A model generated the notes under the pieces. The model did not search any database, was not told the DNA's origin, and saw nothing but the letters and a program-made list of their open reading frames with translations. Positions 32,745 through 41,583 of a stretch of 54,176 nucleotides of DNA are shown here, one piece after another; the stretch's first letter is position 1; every line of letters starts with the position of its first letter. A program made the translations under genes and the position numbers. This DNA comes from an uncultured Prevotella sp. (GTDB taxonomy: Bacteria; Bacteroidota; Bacteroidia; Bacteroidales; Bacteroidaceae). The stretch lies in assembly GCA_900550365.1 (NCBI GenBank), contig URRR01000014.1, forward strand, positions 1 through 54,176, written 5' to 3'.

Positions 32745-34319
32745 TCAGAAGTCAAGGGTAATACCCTTAGAGTCAATCTTGTCGTATTTCTTGCCGTTTA
32801 CGGTTGTGTTGACCGAGTTACGGGCGCTGAACGTATGCTTTTCGGCGCTTACGCTGATGTTCTCAAGCTTCACACCGTCAGTGTTATTGATAACGATGCC
32901 CTCCTTGGCGTTGTTCACCTCGAGGTCAGTTATCTGCACATTCTTCACCGGCATCTCTGGTAATCCGTTGAAATAAGCGGCGCGGCGTGCCGTGCGGCAT
33001 ATCACATGATTGATGAAAATGTCACGGAAGCAGGGCGTGGTCTCGTCCACCTTGAAGGCCTCAACGTTCTGCTGGTTCTTCTCGTCGCCGTCCTCAAGAG
33101 CCTCAACGGCCGACTTTCCACCGTAATACAGGTCAAACGTGATGGCATCTGTCTGTATGTCGAACATCGATATGTTCTCAATATAAATACCTTCAACCAC
33201 TCCTCCGCGGCCGCGGGTACTCTTGAAGCGCAGGCCAACGTCAGTTCCGAGGAACTGGCAGTCGGACACATGGATGTTTTTCACGCCTCCGCTCATCTCG
33301 CTTCCTACAACAAAGCCACCGTGACCCTTGAACACCGTGCATCCGTTTACAATCACATTCTCACACGGGATGCCACGTTTGCGGCCGTCAGCGTCCTTTC
33401 CGCTCTTGATGCAGATACCGTCATCGCCGACGTCGAAGGATGAGTTGACTATCAGGGCGTTCTTACATGACTCGAGATCGATGCCGTCTCCGTTCTGCGC
33501 AAACGCCGGATTCCTGACCTGAACGCCTTCAACGAGCACATTCTCGCACATTAGCGGATGAATGTTCCATGCCGGAGAGTTCTGGAATATCACACCTTTG
33601 AGCCATACGTTCTTGCATTTTACGAGGCTGACCATTACCGGACGCAGATAATGCTTTATCTCGTTCCACTCAGCTTCAGTCCTGTTGCCCGTCGGAACGT
33701 TCATGTTGCTGGCGGCATCGCCCTTGAGCGCGCCCTCAGAAGGGAACCAGAAGTTAGGATTCTTGAATGCTCCGCCGCGTGAGGTGAACGCTTTCCACTG
33801 CTTGTCAGTTACCTTCTCGCGTTTCACGGGACGCCAGTATTCACCGTTACCGTCGATTACTCCCTGTCCCGTTATCGCCACATTCTCAAGGTTCATGCCT
33901 GATATAGGCGACTGGCAGCGGCGCGTATCCAGACCCTCGAACGACGTGTCAATGAGCGGATACAGGTCGAGGTCGGGCGAGAAGAGTATCACCGCGCCCT
34001 TCTGCAGGTGCAGGTTGATGTTGCTCTTCAGCGTAATCGGACCGGTGTACCATACGCCCTGGGGCACAACGAGCTTGCCTCCGCCCATCTTCGAGAGGGC
34101 GTCAATAGCCTTGGCGAAGGCTTCCGTGCAGAGCGACGAGCCGTCACCTTTGGCTCCGAAGTCTTTCAGATTGACCTTATTCTCAGGAAATACGGGTGCG
34201 GTAACTCTTTCCATTTCAAACGGAAGATTCTTGTACAGATGCCCGTACTTGTCTTTTTCGGCTGCGCTGATGCCCAAAGCGAGCATGCAGGCGCATGCAA
34301 GTGTCAGAATTTTTCTCAT
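32745..34319 (-). CDS. glycoside hydrolase family 28 (polygalacturonase-like)
   Basis: This 524-residue exported protein has a signal peptide (RKILTLACACMLALGISAAE) and a right-handed beta-helix with all GH28 active-site motifs: FAQNGDGIDLESC, SFDVGDDGICIKSG, FKGHGGFVVGSEMSGG and VGLRFKSTRGRGG (NxD, DD, GHG and RxK equivalents). GH28 enzymes cleave or trim galacturonan by inversion. The N-terminal pectate-lyase-like start (LKDFGAKGDGSSLCTEAFAK) is complete. It stands alone without SusC/D genes. It may supply galacturonate for the kinase at 5049-6188, though that link is only an idea. Confidence 0.92.
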   Translation of the reverse strand: MRKILTLACACMLALGISAAEKDKYGHLYKNLPFEMERVTAPVFPENKVNLKDFGAKGDGSSLCTEAFAKAIDALSKMGGGKLVVPQGVWYTGPITLKSNINLHLQKGAVILFSPDLDLYPLIDTSFEGLDTRRCQSPISGMNLENVAITGQGVIDGNGEYWRPVKREKVTDKQWKAFTSRGGAFKNPNFWFPSEGALKGDAASNMNVPTGNRTEAEWNEIKHYLRPVMVSLVKCKNVWLKGVIFQNSPAWNIHPLMCENVLVEGVQVRNPAFAQNGDGIDLESCKNALIVNSSFDVGDDGICIKSGKDADGRKRGIPCENVIVNGCTVFKGHGGFVVGSEMSGGVKNIHVSDCQFLGTDVGLRFKSTRGRGGVVEGIYIENISMFDIQTDAITFDLYYGGKSAVEALEDGDEKNQQNVEAFKVDETTPCFRDIFINHVICRTARRAAYFNGLPEMPVKNVQITDLEVNNAKEGIVINNTDGVKLENISVSAEKHTFSARNSVNTTVNGKKYDKIDSKGITLDF

Positions 34320-34390
34320 TGTTTTTGTAGTATTTTTTAGGGTTTTGTTATAATGGAACTTGAAACAAGAGCGGCCAAAGCCGCCACTTA

Positions 34391-34663
34391 TTACTTCTCC
34401 TCCTCGAAATCCACGTACTCGCCTTCGTTCTTCGAGAATATCTTGCGGCTGGCCTCGTCAGGTGTGCGGCGGTCTATTATCACCTCATCCGCAGCCCCGG
34501 CAGTGCTGCCGGTGTATCTGCCGCGCCGGCGTGTGCCGTTCTTGAAGTCGCTGAACTTCTGCCTTAACGTACGGTATGAGCGGTAAAGATTGAACGCGAT
34601 GATGCCTACCACCACGAATACGCAGAACAGCAGGAATATTAGGAAACCGAATATGGCTGTCAT
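34391..34663 (-). CDS. DUF4834 family protein
   Basis: This 90-residue protein has one N-terminal membrane helix (MTAIFGFLIFLLFCVFVVVG), then a basic SYRTLRQKFSDFKNGTRRRGR segment and an acidic tail (IFSKNEGEYVDFEEEK). This layout is the DUF4834 family of Bacteroidetes, which often follows pssA, as here with 4 bp between. Function unknown; a link to membrane lipid synthesis is suggested by position only. Confidence 0.8.
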   Translation of the reverse strand: MTAIFGFLIFLLFCVFVVVGIIAFNLYRSYRTLRQKFSDFKNGTRRRGRYTGSTAGAADEVIIDRRTPDEASRKIFSKNEGEYVDFEEEK

Positions 34664-34667
34664 TTAT

Positions 34668-35366
34668 TTATTTTCTTTTATTGTTTGAATAGACTGAAAG
34701 CACCACGTACCACGCTACTATCACGGCGAAAGCCGACATGCGGAACACCGCGAGCAGCGGTATGCAACTGATGATGAAGACATATCTCAGCTCGTTGCCC
34801 TGCCAGCCCCAGTGCTTGAACTTAAGTGCGAACATAGGAATCTCGGCCACCATGACATAGCTTGACAGCAGAATGAGAGCCAACACGACGCAAACCATAT
34901 ACGGTGACGACTCAAGCAGCCCCGCCCCTCCTATCAGCAACGAGCCCCAGAACAGGGCGTTGGCAGGTGTAGGCAGACCGATAAAGCCCATTGTCTGGCG
35001 TTCGTCAAGGTTGAACTTGGCCAGTCTCAGTGCCGAGAAGGCCGCCATTATGTAGGCGAAGAAAGGCAATACGGGGCGCAGAGGCTCAAGTATCTCAGGA
35101 TAGTCGAGCACGCTGAGCACAGAGAAAACCATCGTGGCAGGAGCCACTCCAAATGTAACATCGTCGGCAAGCGAGTCAAGCTCCTTGCCTATCGGCGACG
35201 ACACACCAAGCAGGCGCGCGCTCATGCCGTCGAAAAAGTCGAACACCGCACCTATTATAATAAACAAGAAGGCTATGCTCAGCTGGCCGCCGAGGGCGAA
35301 AACCGTGGCCGCGCAACCCGAAATCAGGTTGCAGCAAGTAAGCGTATTGGGGATATGTTTCTTCAT
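34668..35366 (-). CDS. pssA: CDP-diacylglycerol--serine O-phosphatidyltransferase
   Basis: This 232-residue integral membrane protein has the CDP-alcohol phosphotransferase signature DGMSAR…GKELDSLADD and the start IPNTLTCCNLISGCAATVFA. It makes phosphatidylserine from CDP-diacylglycerol and serine, which the product of the adjacent psd gene decarboxylates to phosphatidylethanolamine. It lies between psd (116 bp upstream) and DUF4834. Confidence 0.93.
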   Translation of the reverse strand: MKKHIPNTLTCCNLISGCAATVFALGGQLSIAFLFIIIGAVFDFFDGMSARLLGVSSPIGKELDSLADDVTFGVAPATMVFSVLSVLDYPEILEPLRPVLPFFAYIMAAFSALRLAKFNLDERQTMGFIGLPTPANALFWGSLLIGGAGLLESSPYMVCVVLALILLSSYVMVAEIPMFALKFKHWGWQGNELRYVFIISCIPLLAVFRMSAFAVIVAWYVVLSVYSNNKRK

Positions 35367-35482
35367 AACGTGTATTAAATAAAAGCCGTCTGCCCCGTCA
35401 AATCATATGTAACGCCACTGCATCATGCCGGCGTAACATCAGCTCCGGCCGGTCTGCCTGCGGCCTGCCGGCCAAGGCTCCG

Positions 35483-36172
35483 TCACTTCAGCTTCGCTAT
35501 GACGGTCTTGTCGCCGGTGGTGCTCTGCCCCATCTTTACACAAATCTCAGTGCCGAGAGGCAGGTAAACGTCTACGCGCGAGCCGAACTTGATAAAGCCC
35601 AGATGCTCGTCGATGTAGCAGTCTTCCTCCGCCTTGGCGTAAGTCACAATGCGGCGGGCCACCGCTCCGGCTATCTGGCGGCACAATATCTCAGTGCCTT
35701 CAGGTGTCTCAAGCATGATGTCGGCATGCTCGTTCTCCTCGCTGGCCTTTGGCAGCCATGCCTTATGGTAGTTGCCGTTCTGGTGATGAACGAACTTCAC
35801 CTTGCCGTCTACGGGGAACCAGTTGGCATGAACGTTGAACAGGCTCATGAATATGCTGACCATCAGGCGCTTGTCATGGAAATATTCGTCTTCTACAACT
35901 TCCTCTATTACCACCACCTTGCCGTCGGCGGGCGCAACGACTATCTTCTCAGTGTCGCCGTCAAAATAGCGCTTGGGGCAGCGGAAGAAGTTGACCACGA
36001 TACAATAAACGACGCCGAAGACAATGGCGAACGTCCAGAAAGGAATCTTGCAGTCAACGTAGAACCACAGCAACATGGCAATGGCCACATACGCCACAAG
36101 TCCGTAAACCAGCGTATCTGTACCTTCGCGGTGAAGTCTTACGTTCTTCAGTTTCCTTATTCTTCGTCCCAT
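35483..36172 (-). CDS. psd: phosphatidylserine decarboxylase proenzyme
   Basis: This 229-residue protein is the short type of the family. It has two N-terminal membrane spans, VVAPADGKVVVIEEV, MSLFNVHANWFPVDG and the self-cleavage site at Gly-Ser in IKFGSRVDVYLP, where the serine becomes the pyruvoyl cofactor. It acts at the inner membrane with pssA downstream. A full -33/-7 promoter is found at 36201-36232. Confidence 0.93.
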   Translation of the reverse strand: MGRRIRKLKNVRLHREGTDTLVYGLVAYVAIAMLLWFYVDCKIPFWTFAIVFGVVYCIVVNFFRCPKRYFDGDTEKIVVAPADGKVVVIEEVVEDEYFHDKRLMVSIFMSLFNVHANWFPVDGKVKFVHHQNGNYHKAWLPKASEENEHADIMLETPEGTEILCRQIAGAVARRIVTYAKAEEDCYIDEHLGFIKFGSRVDVYLPLGTEICVKMGQSTTGDKTVIAKLK

Positions 36173-36200
36173 GGTAGTTGTTGAAGCATAAAAATCGGTG

Positions 36201-36232
36201 CAAAGGTACTCCTTTTTTATTTATTACCCAAA
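36201..36232 (-). promoter_or_regulatory. psd promoter
   Basis: On the minus strand TTTG (36229-36232) and TACCTTTG (36201-36208) are separated by 20 bp, a full match to the Bacteroidetes promoter consensus, 29 bp ahead of the psd ATG. Confidence 0.75.
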
Positions 36233-36666
36233 TTTTTAGCATTATTCTTTAACCCGCATGAATGCTTAATCTTCCTTTTTTATTGTCTGTTCAGACAAAA
36301 AAGCAGCAAAACAGAGGGTAAAACGGCCGTTCGGCTTGCTTTTTGAGAGGTCTTTTCAATCAAACTCTTACCTGGCCTTCATTGCCTGACTGCTTCGGCG
36401 CAAGCGTCGGCCGGCGTTCCGTTTGACGGCAAACAGCGCTGCAATATGCCGTCTTTCGCAAGCCGAAAGGCCGTCTTTTGCGGCTCAAAAGACGGCCTTT
36501 TGAAATTGAAAGCGTCACGCCCGGTTTTGCTTACGGTAATTGCCTGCATCATGCGATATTATCACATTGTATAAGAAAAACCATGCTTTCTCCTTACAGT
36601 TTTCAGAGCCCGCACGTTATCCGGACACATCTGTTACGCCCGTTCATATTTTTTATTTGTTTTTAT
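36233..36666. other. repeat-rich gap between psd and aroA
   Basis: Contains a GGCCGTC hairpin (36466-36500) and a 60-bp block (about 36482-36545) whose reverse complement matches 28440-28500 closely, and weaker similarity beyond. The apparent frame at 36478-36702 comes from this repeat. No gene seen. Confidence 0.5.
36466..36500. repeat. GGCCGTC-family hairpin
   Basis: AAAGGCCGTCTTTTG (36466-36480) and CAAAAGACGGCCTTT (36486-36500) form a perfect 15-bp stem with a 5-nt loop. Confidence 0.75.
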
Positions 36667-36697
36667 TTTGTATTATCTCCAAGTTACATTACCTTTG
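36667..36697 (+). promoter_or_regulatory. aroA promoter
   Basis: TTTG at 36667-36670 and TACCTTTG at 36690-36697 with a 19-bp spacer. Transcription would start near 36704, which makes the ATG at 36719 improbable and supports the start at 36803. Confidence 0.75.
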
Positions 36698-36802
36698 CAT
36701 AAACCATAAAGGCCGGTCATGGCACGCCTGCATGCCGCATGCGCCATAACGGCTGACCGTAATCTTATCAACTTAAAACGTGAACCTGAAGCTCATCCGA
36801 TT

Positions 36803-38059
36803 ATGAAATACATACTCACCGCACCCGAACGGATTAACACGACCGTAAACCTGCCGGCATCAAAAAGCATCAGCAACCGCGCTTTAATAATAAACGCGCT
36901 GGCCGGCAACACGATAATGCCCGACAACCTGTCTGACTGCGACGACACCGAGGTTATCCTCGACGCGCTAAGGCGCATGCCCGACGTGATTGACATCAAG
37001 GCCGCCGGCACGGCCATGCGCTTCATGACGGCCTACCTTGCGGCTGTGCCCGGCGAGCACACCCTGACCGGAACGGAACGCATGAAGCAGCGCCCCATAA
37101 AGGCACTGGTGGACGCCCTGAGATATATCGGCGCCGACATTGAATATGTTGAGAACGAAGGCTACCCTCCGCTGCACATCCGTGGGCGCCGGCTTGACGG
37201 CGGACACCTTGAGATAGCGGGCAGTATAAGCTCGCAGTACATCTCGGCCCTGCTCATGATTGCGCCCACACTGAAGGGCGGTCTTGAGCTTAAGCTGACG
37301 GGAGAGATTATCTCGCGCCCGTATATTGACCTCACGCTGTGCATGATGAACGACTTCGGCGCTGACGCTGAATGGACTGACGTTGACACGATAATCGTAA
37401 GACCTGAGCCTTACAAAACACGTAATTTCTATATCGAAAACGACTGGAGCGCGGCGTCTTACTGGTATGAGATGCTCGTACTGGCACGCGACAGCGGGTC
37501 GGAGATTATGCTGACAGGCCTCACTGACGGCTCACGCCAGGGCGACTCGGCCGTGAAATATCTGTTCAGCATGCTCGGCGTGAGGACCACTTTCAAGACA
37601 CGCGAGCGCAACGTGCCTACTACGGTGACACTGAAACGCGTCGAGACCATGCCGCCCCGGCTCGACTATGACTTCGTAAACCAGCCCGACATGGTGCAGA
37701 CGTTTGTAGTATGCTGCGCCCTGGCCGGCGTACCGTTCAGGTTTACGGGGCTTTCCACACTGAAAATCAAGGAGACTGACCGTGTGGAGGCACTCAAGAC
37801 GGAGATGAGAAAGCTGGGATACGTCGTGCGTGAGACAGGCATAGGCGAGCTGAGCTGGGACGGTGAGCGCTGCGAGCCTGACACCGACATCATTATAAAC
37901 ACCTACGAGGACCACCGCATGGCCATGGCCTTTGCCCCTGCCGCGATATCGTTCCCCGGACTGAAAATAGATAATCCGCAGGTAGTAAGCAAGTCGTACC
38001 CTCACTTCTGGTCTGACCTGGCCAAGGCGGGGTTCGTCATTGAGGCCGTGGCAGACTGA
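36803..38059 (+). CDS. aroA: 3-phosphoshikimate 1-carboxyvinyltransferase (EPSP synthase)
   Basis: The enzyme joins shikimate 3-phosphate and phosphoenolpyruvate in the aromatic amino acid pathway. It shows LPASKSISNRALI near the start, KAAGTAMRFMTAYL, KQRPIKALVDAL, GSISSQYISALLM, LKIKETDRVEAL and YEDHRMAMAFAP, with the expected Lys, Arg, Asp and Glu catalytic residues. I start it at ATG 36803 (MKYILTAPERINTTVNLPAS, 418 residues); the frame is open to 36719, but those residues are not part of the fold and lie too near the promoter. It is probably cotranscribed with porW, 100 bp downstream. Confidence 0.93.
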   Translation: MKYILTAPERINTTVNLPASKSISNRALIINALAGNTIMPDNLSDCDDTEVILDALRRMPDVIDIKAAGTAMRFMTAYLAAVPGEHTLTGTERMKQRPIKALVDALRYIGADIEYVENEGYPPLHIRGRRLDGGHLEIAGSISSQYISALLMIAPTLKGGLELKLTGEIISRPYIDLTLCMMNDFGADAEWTDVDTIIVRPEPYKTRNFYIENDWSAASYWYEMLVLARDSGSEIMLTGLTDGSRQGDSAVKYLFSMLGVRTTFKTRERNVPTTVTLKRVETMPPRLDYDFVNQPDMVQTFVVCCALAGVPFRFTGLSTLKIKETDRVEALKTEMRKLGYVVRETGIGELSWDGERCEPDTDIIINTYEDHRMAMAFAPAAISFPGLKIDNPQVVSKSYPHFWSDLAKAGFVIEAVAD

Positions 38060-38159
38060 CCCCTGCCCCGCCCTGCGCCCCTTCCGCCTGCACCGCCGAT
38101 GCCCCTTTACCCGCCGCGAAGGCAATAATCACGGTGCCGGTCCGTTATTTAACTGACGT

Positions 38160-41100
38160 ATGCTAACCCTTTTCAAGCGACATATCACGCCGATACTGAC
38201 CGTCATCACACTGATGGCGGTCATCGGCTGCTCAACGGAGAAGAACACTCCGCAAAGCCGTTGGTGGCATTCTTTCACCGCCCGGTATAACACTTACTAC
38301 AACGGCACCGTGGCATACATCGAAGGCTCGCTTGAAAAGGAGACCGGCAACAAGGACAACTTCACCGAGATAATTCCGCTCTACACCGTGGGCAACCGTG
38401 ACAGCCGCGACCTCGGTGCGTCTAACTTTGACCGTGCCATAGAGAAATGTCAGAAGGCCATCAAGCTGCACAGCATCAAGCGGAGACCCAAGTGGACGAA
38501 AAGCCGCAAGAAGACGGCACGCGACATAGAGTGGCTCAACCGCAAGGAATATAATCCTTTCTTATGGAAGGCATGGCTGCTGATGGGCCGCGCCCAGTTC
38601 ATGAAAGGCGACTTTGACGAGGCTGCATCGACCTTTGCCTACATGAGCCGCCTGTACGCCACGCAACCGGCCATCTACGGCCGGGCAAGGGCATGGCTGG
38701 CAAAATGCTATATCGAGCAGGACTGGATTTATGATGCCGAGGACGTGATAACCAAGATGCGCCGCGACTCTCTGCACTGGCGGGCACGCAAGGAGTGGGA
38801 CTACACCTACGCTGACTATTATATCCACACAGGGCAGTACGCCGAGGCCATTCCTTACCTGCGCAAGGTGATAAAGCACGAGATGCGCCGCAAGCAACGG
38901 GCCCGCGAATGGTATCTGATGGGGCAGCTCGAGGCTGCCCTCGGCCACGAGGAGAAGGCTTACAAGGCGTTCAGACGTGTGGTAAGACTTAACCCGCCGT
39001 ATGAACTTGCCTTCAACGCACGCATAGCAATGACAGAGGTTATGGCCGGAAGCCAGTCGAAGAAAATGCTGAAAAAGCTGCGCCGCATGGCCGCATCGCC
39101 TAACAACAAGGAATATCTTGACCAGGTTTATTACGCCATAGGCAATATCTACCTTAACCAAAAGGACACAGTCAACGCCATTGCCGCCTACGAACAGGGC
39201 AACATCAAGGCCACACGCAGCGGCATAGAGAAGGGCGTGCTGCTGCTGAAGCTCGGCGACCTGTACTGGGAGCGTGAGGAATATGCCGGCGCTCAGCGCT
39301 GTTACGGCGAGGCCATAGGTCTGCTTGACAAGGAACGTAAAGACTATGAGCAGCTCTCTGACCGCTCTAAGGTGCTCGATGAGCTTGTGCCTTACACTGA
39401 CGCCATACACCTGCAGGACTCGCTCCAGGAGCTCGCCGCCATGCCTGAGGCAGAGCGTAACGCCGCTATTGACCGCGTGATAGAGGCTCTTAAGAAGAAA
39501 GAGAAGGAGGAACGTGACGCCCTGGCCGAACAGGAGGCACAGCAATACCTGGCCGAGCAGGGCGCATTAGGCAACGACGCCGTACTAAACAAAACGACAG
39601 GCAGCACAACGGACAACAAGGGCACATGGTACTTCTATAACCCGACGGCCGTAAGTCAGGGTAAAGCTACATTCCAGAAGATGTGGGGACGGCGTGAGAA
39701 CGTTGACGACTGGCAACGCGTAAACAAGACCGTTGTGGCACAGGCCGCATCGCCCGAAGAACTGACCGATGAGCAGCGGGACTCTATAGCGGCGGCCGAA
39801 GCCGTGCAGGACTCTATCGAGAACTCGCTCGACAGTGCCCAGAATAACCCTCACATGCGTGAATACTACCTGAAACAGATACCTTTCACGCCTGAGCAGA
39901 AGGCCGAAAGCGACAAGATAATAGCTGACGGGCTGTACCACTCGGGGGTGATATTCAAGGATAAGCTTGACAATCTCGCTCTTAGCGAGAAGAACCTGCG
40001 CCGCCTGACCGACAACTATAAGACTTACGAGAACCTGGACGACGCTTATTATCACCTGTTCCTGCTGTACTCAAGACGGCGGGACACGGGCATGGCGCAG
40101 ACTTTCCTCACCCGTCTGCAGCAGGAATATCCGGAGAGTAAGTGGACCGTGCTGCTCTCTGACCCGAACTTTGAGGAGAACGCACGCTTCGGCGTACACA
40201 TAGAGGACTCGCTCTACGCCGCTACCTACGAGGCCTTCAAGGCTGACAGATATGACGAGGTAAGGGCCAACACCGAGCTGTCAGCCGGGCGGTTCCCCCT
40301 CGGTGCCAACCGGGATAAGTTCATATTCATAGGAGGTCTGTCTAAACTTAACGGCGGCAATGCTGACGGATGCCTGACGGACATGCAGGAGGTGGTAGAC
40401 AAATATCCTGAAAGTGACGTGAGCGAGCTGGCCGGAATGATAATCAACGGTGTACGTGCGGGCCGTACCTTGTACGGAGGCAAGTTTGACATAAGCAACG
40501 TATGGGAGCGCCGCACCGCCGTGCTGAACGACAGTGACTCGATAGCCGCACGTAAGTTTGTGGCCGAGCGCAATACTGACTTCTCATTCCTGCTTGTCTA
40601 TTCACCAGACTCGGTCAATGAGAACAAGCTGCTCTTTGAGCTGGCGAAGTTTAATTTCACTAACTTCATAGTAAGAAACTTTGACATCGTAATCGAGGAA
40701 GCTGCCGGCCTGCACCGCATGAAGGTAAGCGGATTCAAGAGCTATGACGAAGCCCTGCAGTACGCACGCCAGCTTCACGGCAATGCAGGTATAACAAAAC
40801 TGACAAGAAAGGCCCGACCGATAGTAATAAGCGACGCCAATCTTGAACTGCTCGGCACGCAGTACAGTTACAACGATTATGACAAGTTCTACGAACAACA
40901 CTTCGTGCCTCTGCGCATAAGCACGGTACGCCTGCTGACCGAACCGGCGACAATAGAATATGAGCCTGACAGCAGAGAAGCTGAAGAAGAGGCCGACGGG
41001 CTGTATAACGGCGGCGTGATAGAGGACGGACTGTTTATCGAGGACGAGCAACCGGCCGGACAAACTGGCGGCAACGTAACAATAATACCCGACGAGGCGC

Positions 41101-41546
41101 AGCCTCAACAGCAGGGCGGCAACGCTACGGAAGACGGCACTACGGTAATAACCGATAACGAAGAGCAGCAGCAGGCACAGCCTGACGGCAAAGAAATGCC
41201 CGCTGACGGCACTACCGTAATACCTGACACGCAGGAACAGCAACCGGCGGAAGAGCCTCAGGACACAGGCAACACCTTCGTGATAGATGACGTGCAGCCG
41301 GCAGAAACGCCTCAGACAACAGTAATACCACAGCCCGCAGAGCCTGAAAGCAACAAGCCCGATGAGCCTCAGGAACGCCCTGCAGAGCAGCAAAAGCCCC
41401 AAACACCGGCTGAAGATGAGTTTATTATTGAATTCAGCAACGACTTCAATGATGATGACAACGGCGCCGGCAACAACAGTCTGGACGACGAGAAGGAGAG
41501 CAGCTATGGGCTGGAAGACGAATATTACGAACTTGACGGCTTCTAA
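38160..41546 (+). CDS. porW: type IX secretion lipoprotein PorW/SprE
   Basis: This 1128-residue protein is a lipoprotein (lipobox VIGC, Cys24) with tetratricopeptide repeats: AWLLMGRAQFMKGDFDEAAS, EWYLMGQLEAALGHEEKAYK, YAIGNIYLNQKDTVNAIAAY and more. The start RWWHSFTARYNTYYNG and domain order match PorW/SprE, which is needed for T9SS assembly and gliding in Bacteroidetes. The last 170 residues form an acidic Gln/Pro/Thr-rich tail with repeated TTVIPD or TIIPDE units, then FIIEFSNDFNDDDNGAG. It is followed by porX, 37 bp on. Confidence 0.88.
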   Translation: MLTLFKRHITPILTVITLMAVIGCSTEKNTPQSRWWHSFTARYNTYYNGTVAYIEGSLEKETGNKDNFTEIIPLYTVGNRDSRDLGASNFDRAIEKCQKAIKLHSIKRRPKWTKSRKKTARDIEWLNRKEYNPFLWKAWLLMGRAQFMKGDFDEAASTFAYMSRLYATQPAIYGRARAWLAKCYIEQDWIYDAEDVITKMRRDSLHWRARKEWDYTYADYYIHTGQYAEAIPYLRKVIKHEMRRKQRAREWYLMGQLEAALGHEEKAYKAFRRVVRLNPPYELAFNARIAMTEVMAGSQSKKMLKKLRRMAASPNNKEYLDQVYYAIGNIYLNQKDTVNAIAAYEQGNIKATRSGIEKGVLLLKLGDLYWEREEYAGAQRCYGEAIGLLDKERKDYEQLSDRSKVLDELVPYTDAIHLQDSLQELAAMPEAERNAAIDRVIEALKKKEKEERDALAEQEAQQYLAEQGALGNDAVLNKTTGSTTDNKGTWYFYNPTAVSQGKATFQKMWGRRENVDDWQRVNKTVVAQAASPEELTDEQRDSIAAAEAVQDSIENSLDSAQNNPHMREYYLKQIPFTPEQKAESDKIIADGLYHSGVIFKDKLDNLALSEKNLRRLTDNYKTYENLDDAYYHLFLLYSRRRDTGMAQTFLTRLQQEYPESKWTVLLSDPNFEENARFGVHIEDSLYAATYEAFKADRYDEVRANTELSAGRFPLGANRDKFIFIGGLSKLNGGNADGCLTDMQEVVDKYPESDVSELAGMIINGVRAGRTLYGGKFDISNVWERRTAVLNDSDSIAARKFVAERNTDFSFLLVYSPDSVNENKLLFELAKFNFTNFIVRNFDIVIEEAAGLHRMKVSGFKSYDEALQYARQLHGNAGITKLTRKARPIVISDANLELLGTQYSYNDYDKFYEQHFVPLRISTVRLLTEPATIEYEPDSREAEEEADGLYNGGVIEDGLFIEDEQPAGQTGGNVTIIPDEAQPQQQGGNATEDGTTVITDNEEQQQAQPDGKEMPADGTTVIPDTQEQQPAEEPQDTGNTFVIDDVQPAETPQTTVIPQPAEPESNKPDEPQERPAEQQKPQTPAEDEFIIEFSNDFNDDDNGAGNNSLDDEKESSYGLEDEYYELDGF

Positions 41547-41583
41547 ACAAAAAGCCGCCAAACCGCTATAAGGAATTAAAACT

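Noticed and set aside
36478..36702. 74-residue plus-strand frame before aroA
   Set aside because: Coded by the same repeat and runs into the aroA promoter.
38562..39545. 327-residue minus-strand frame
   Set aside because: Antisense shadow of the porW TPR region.
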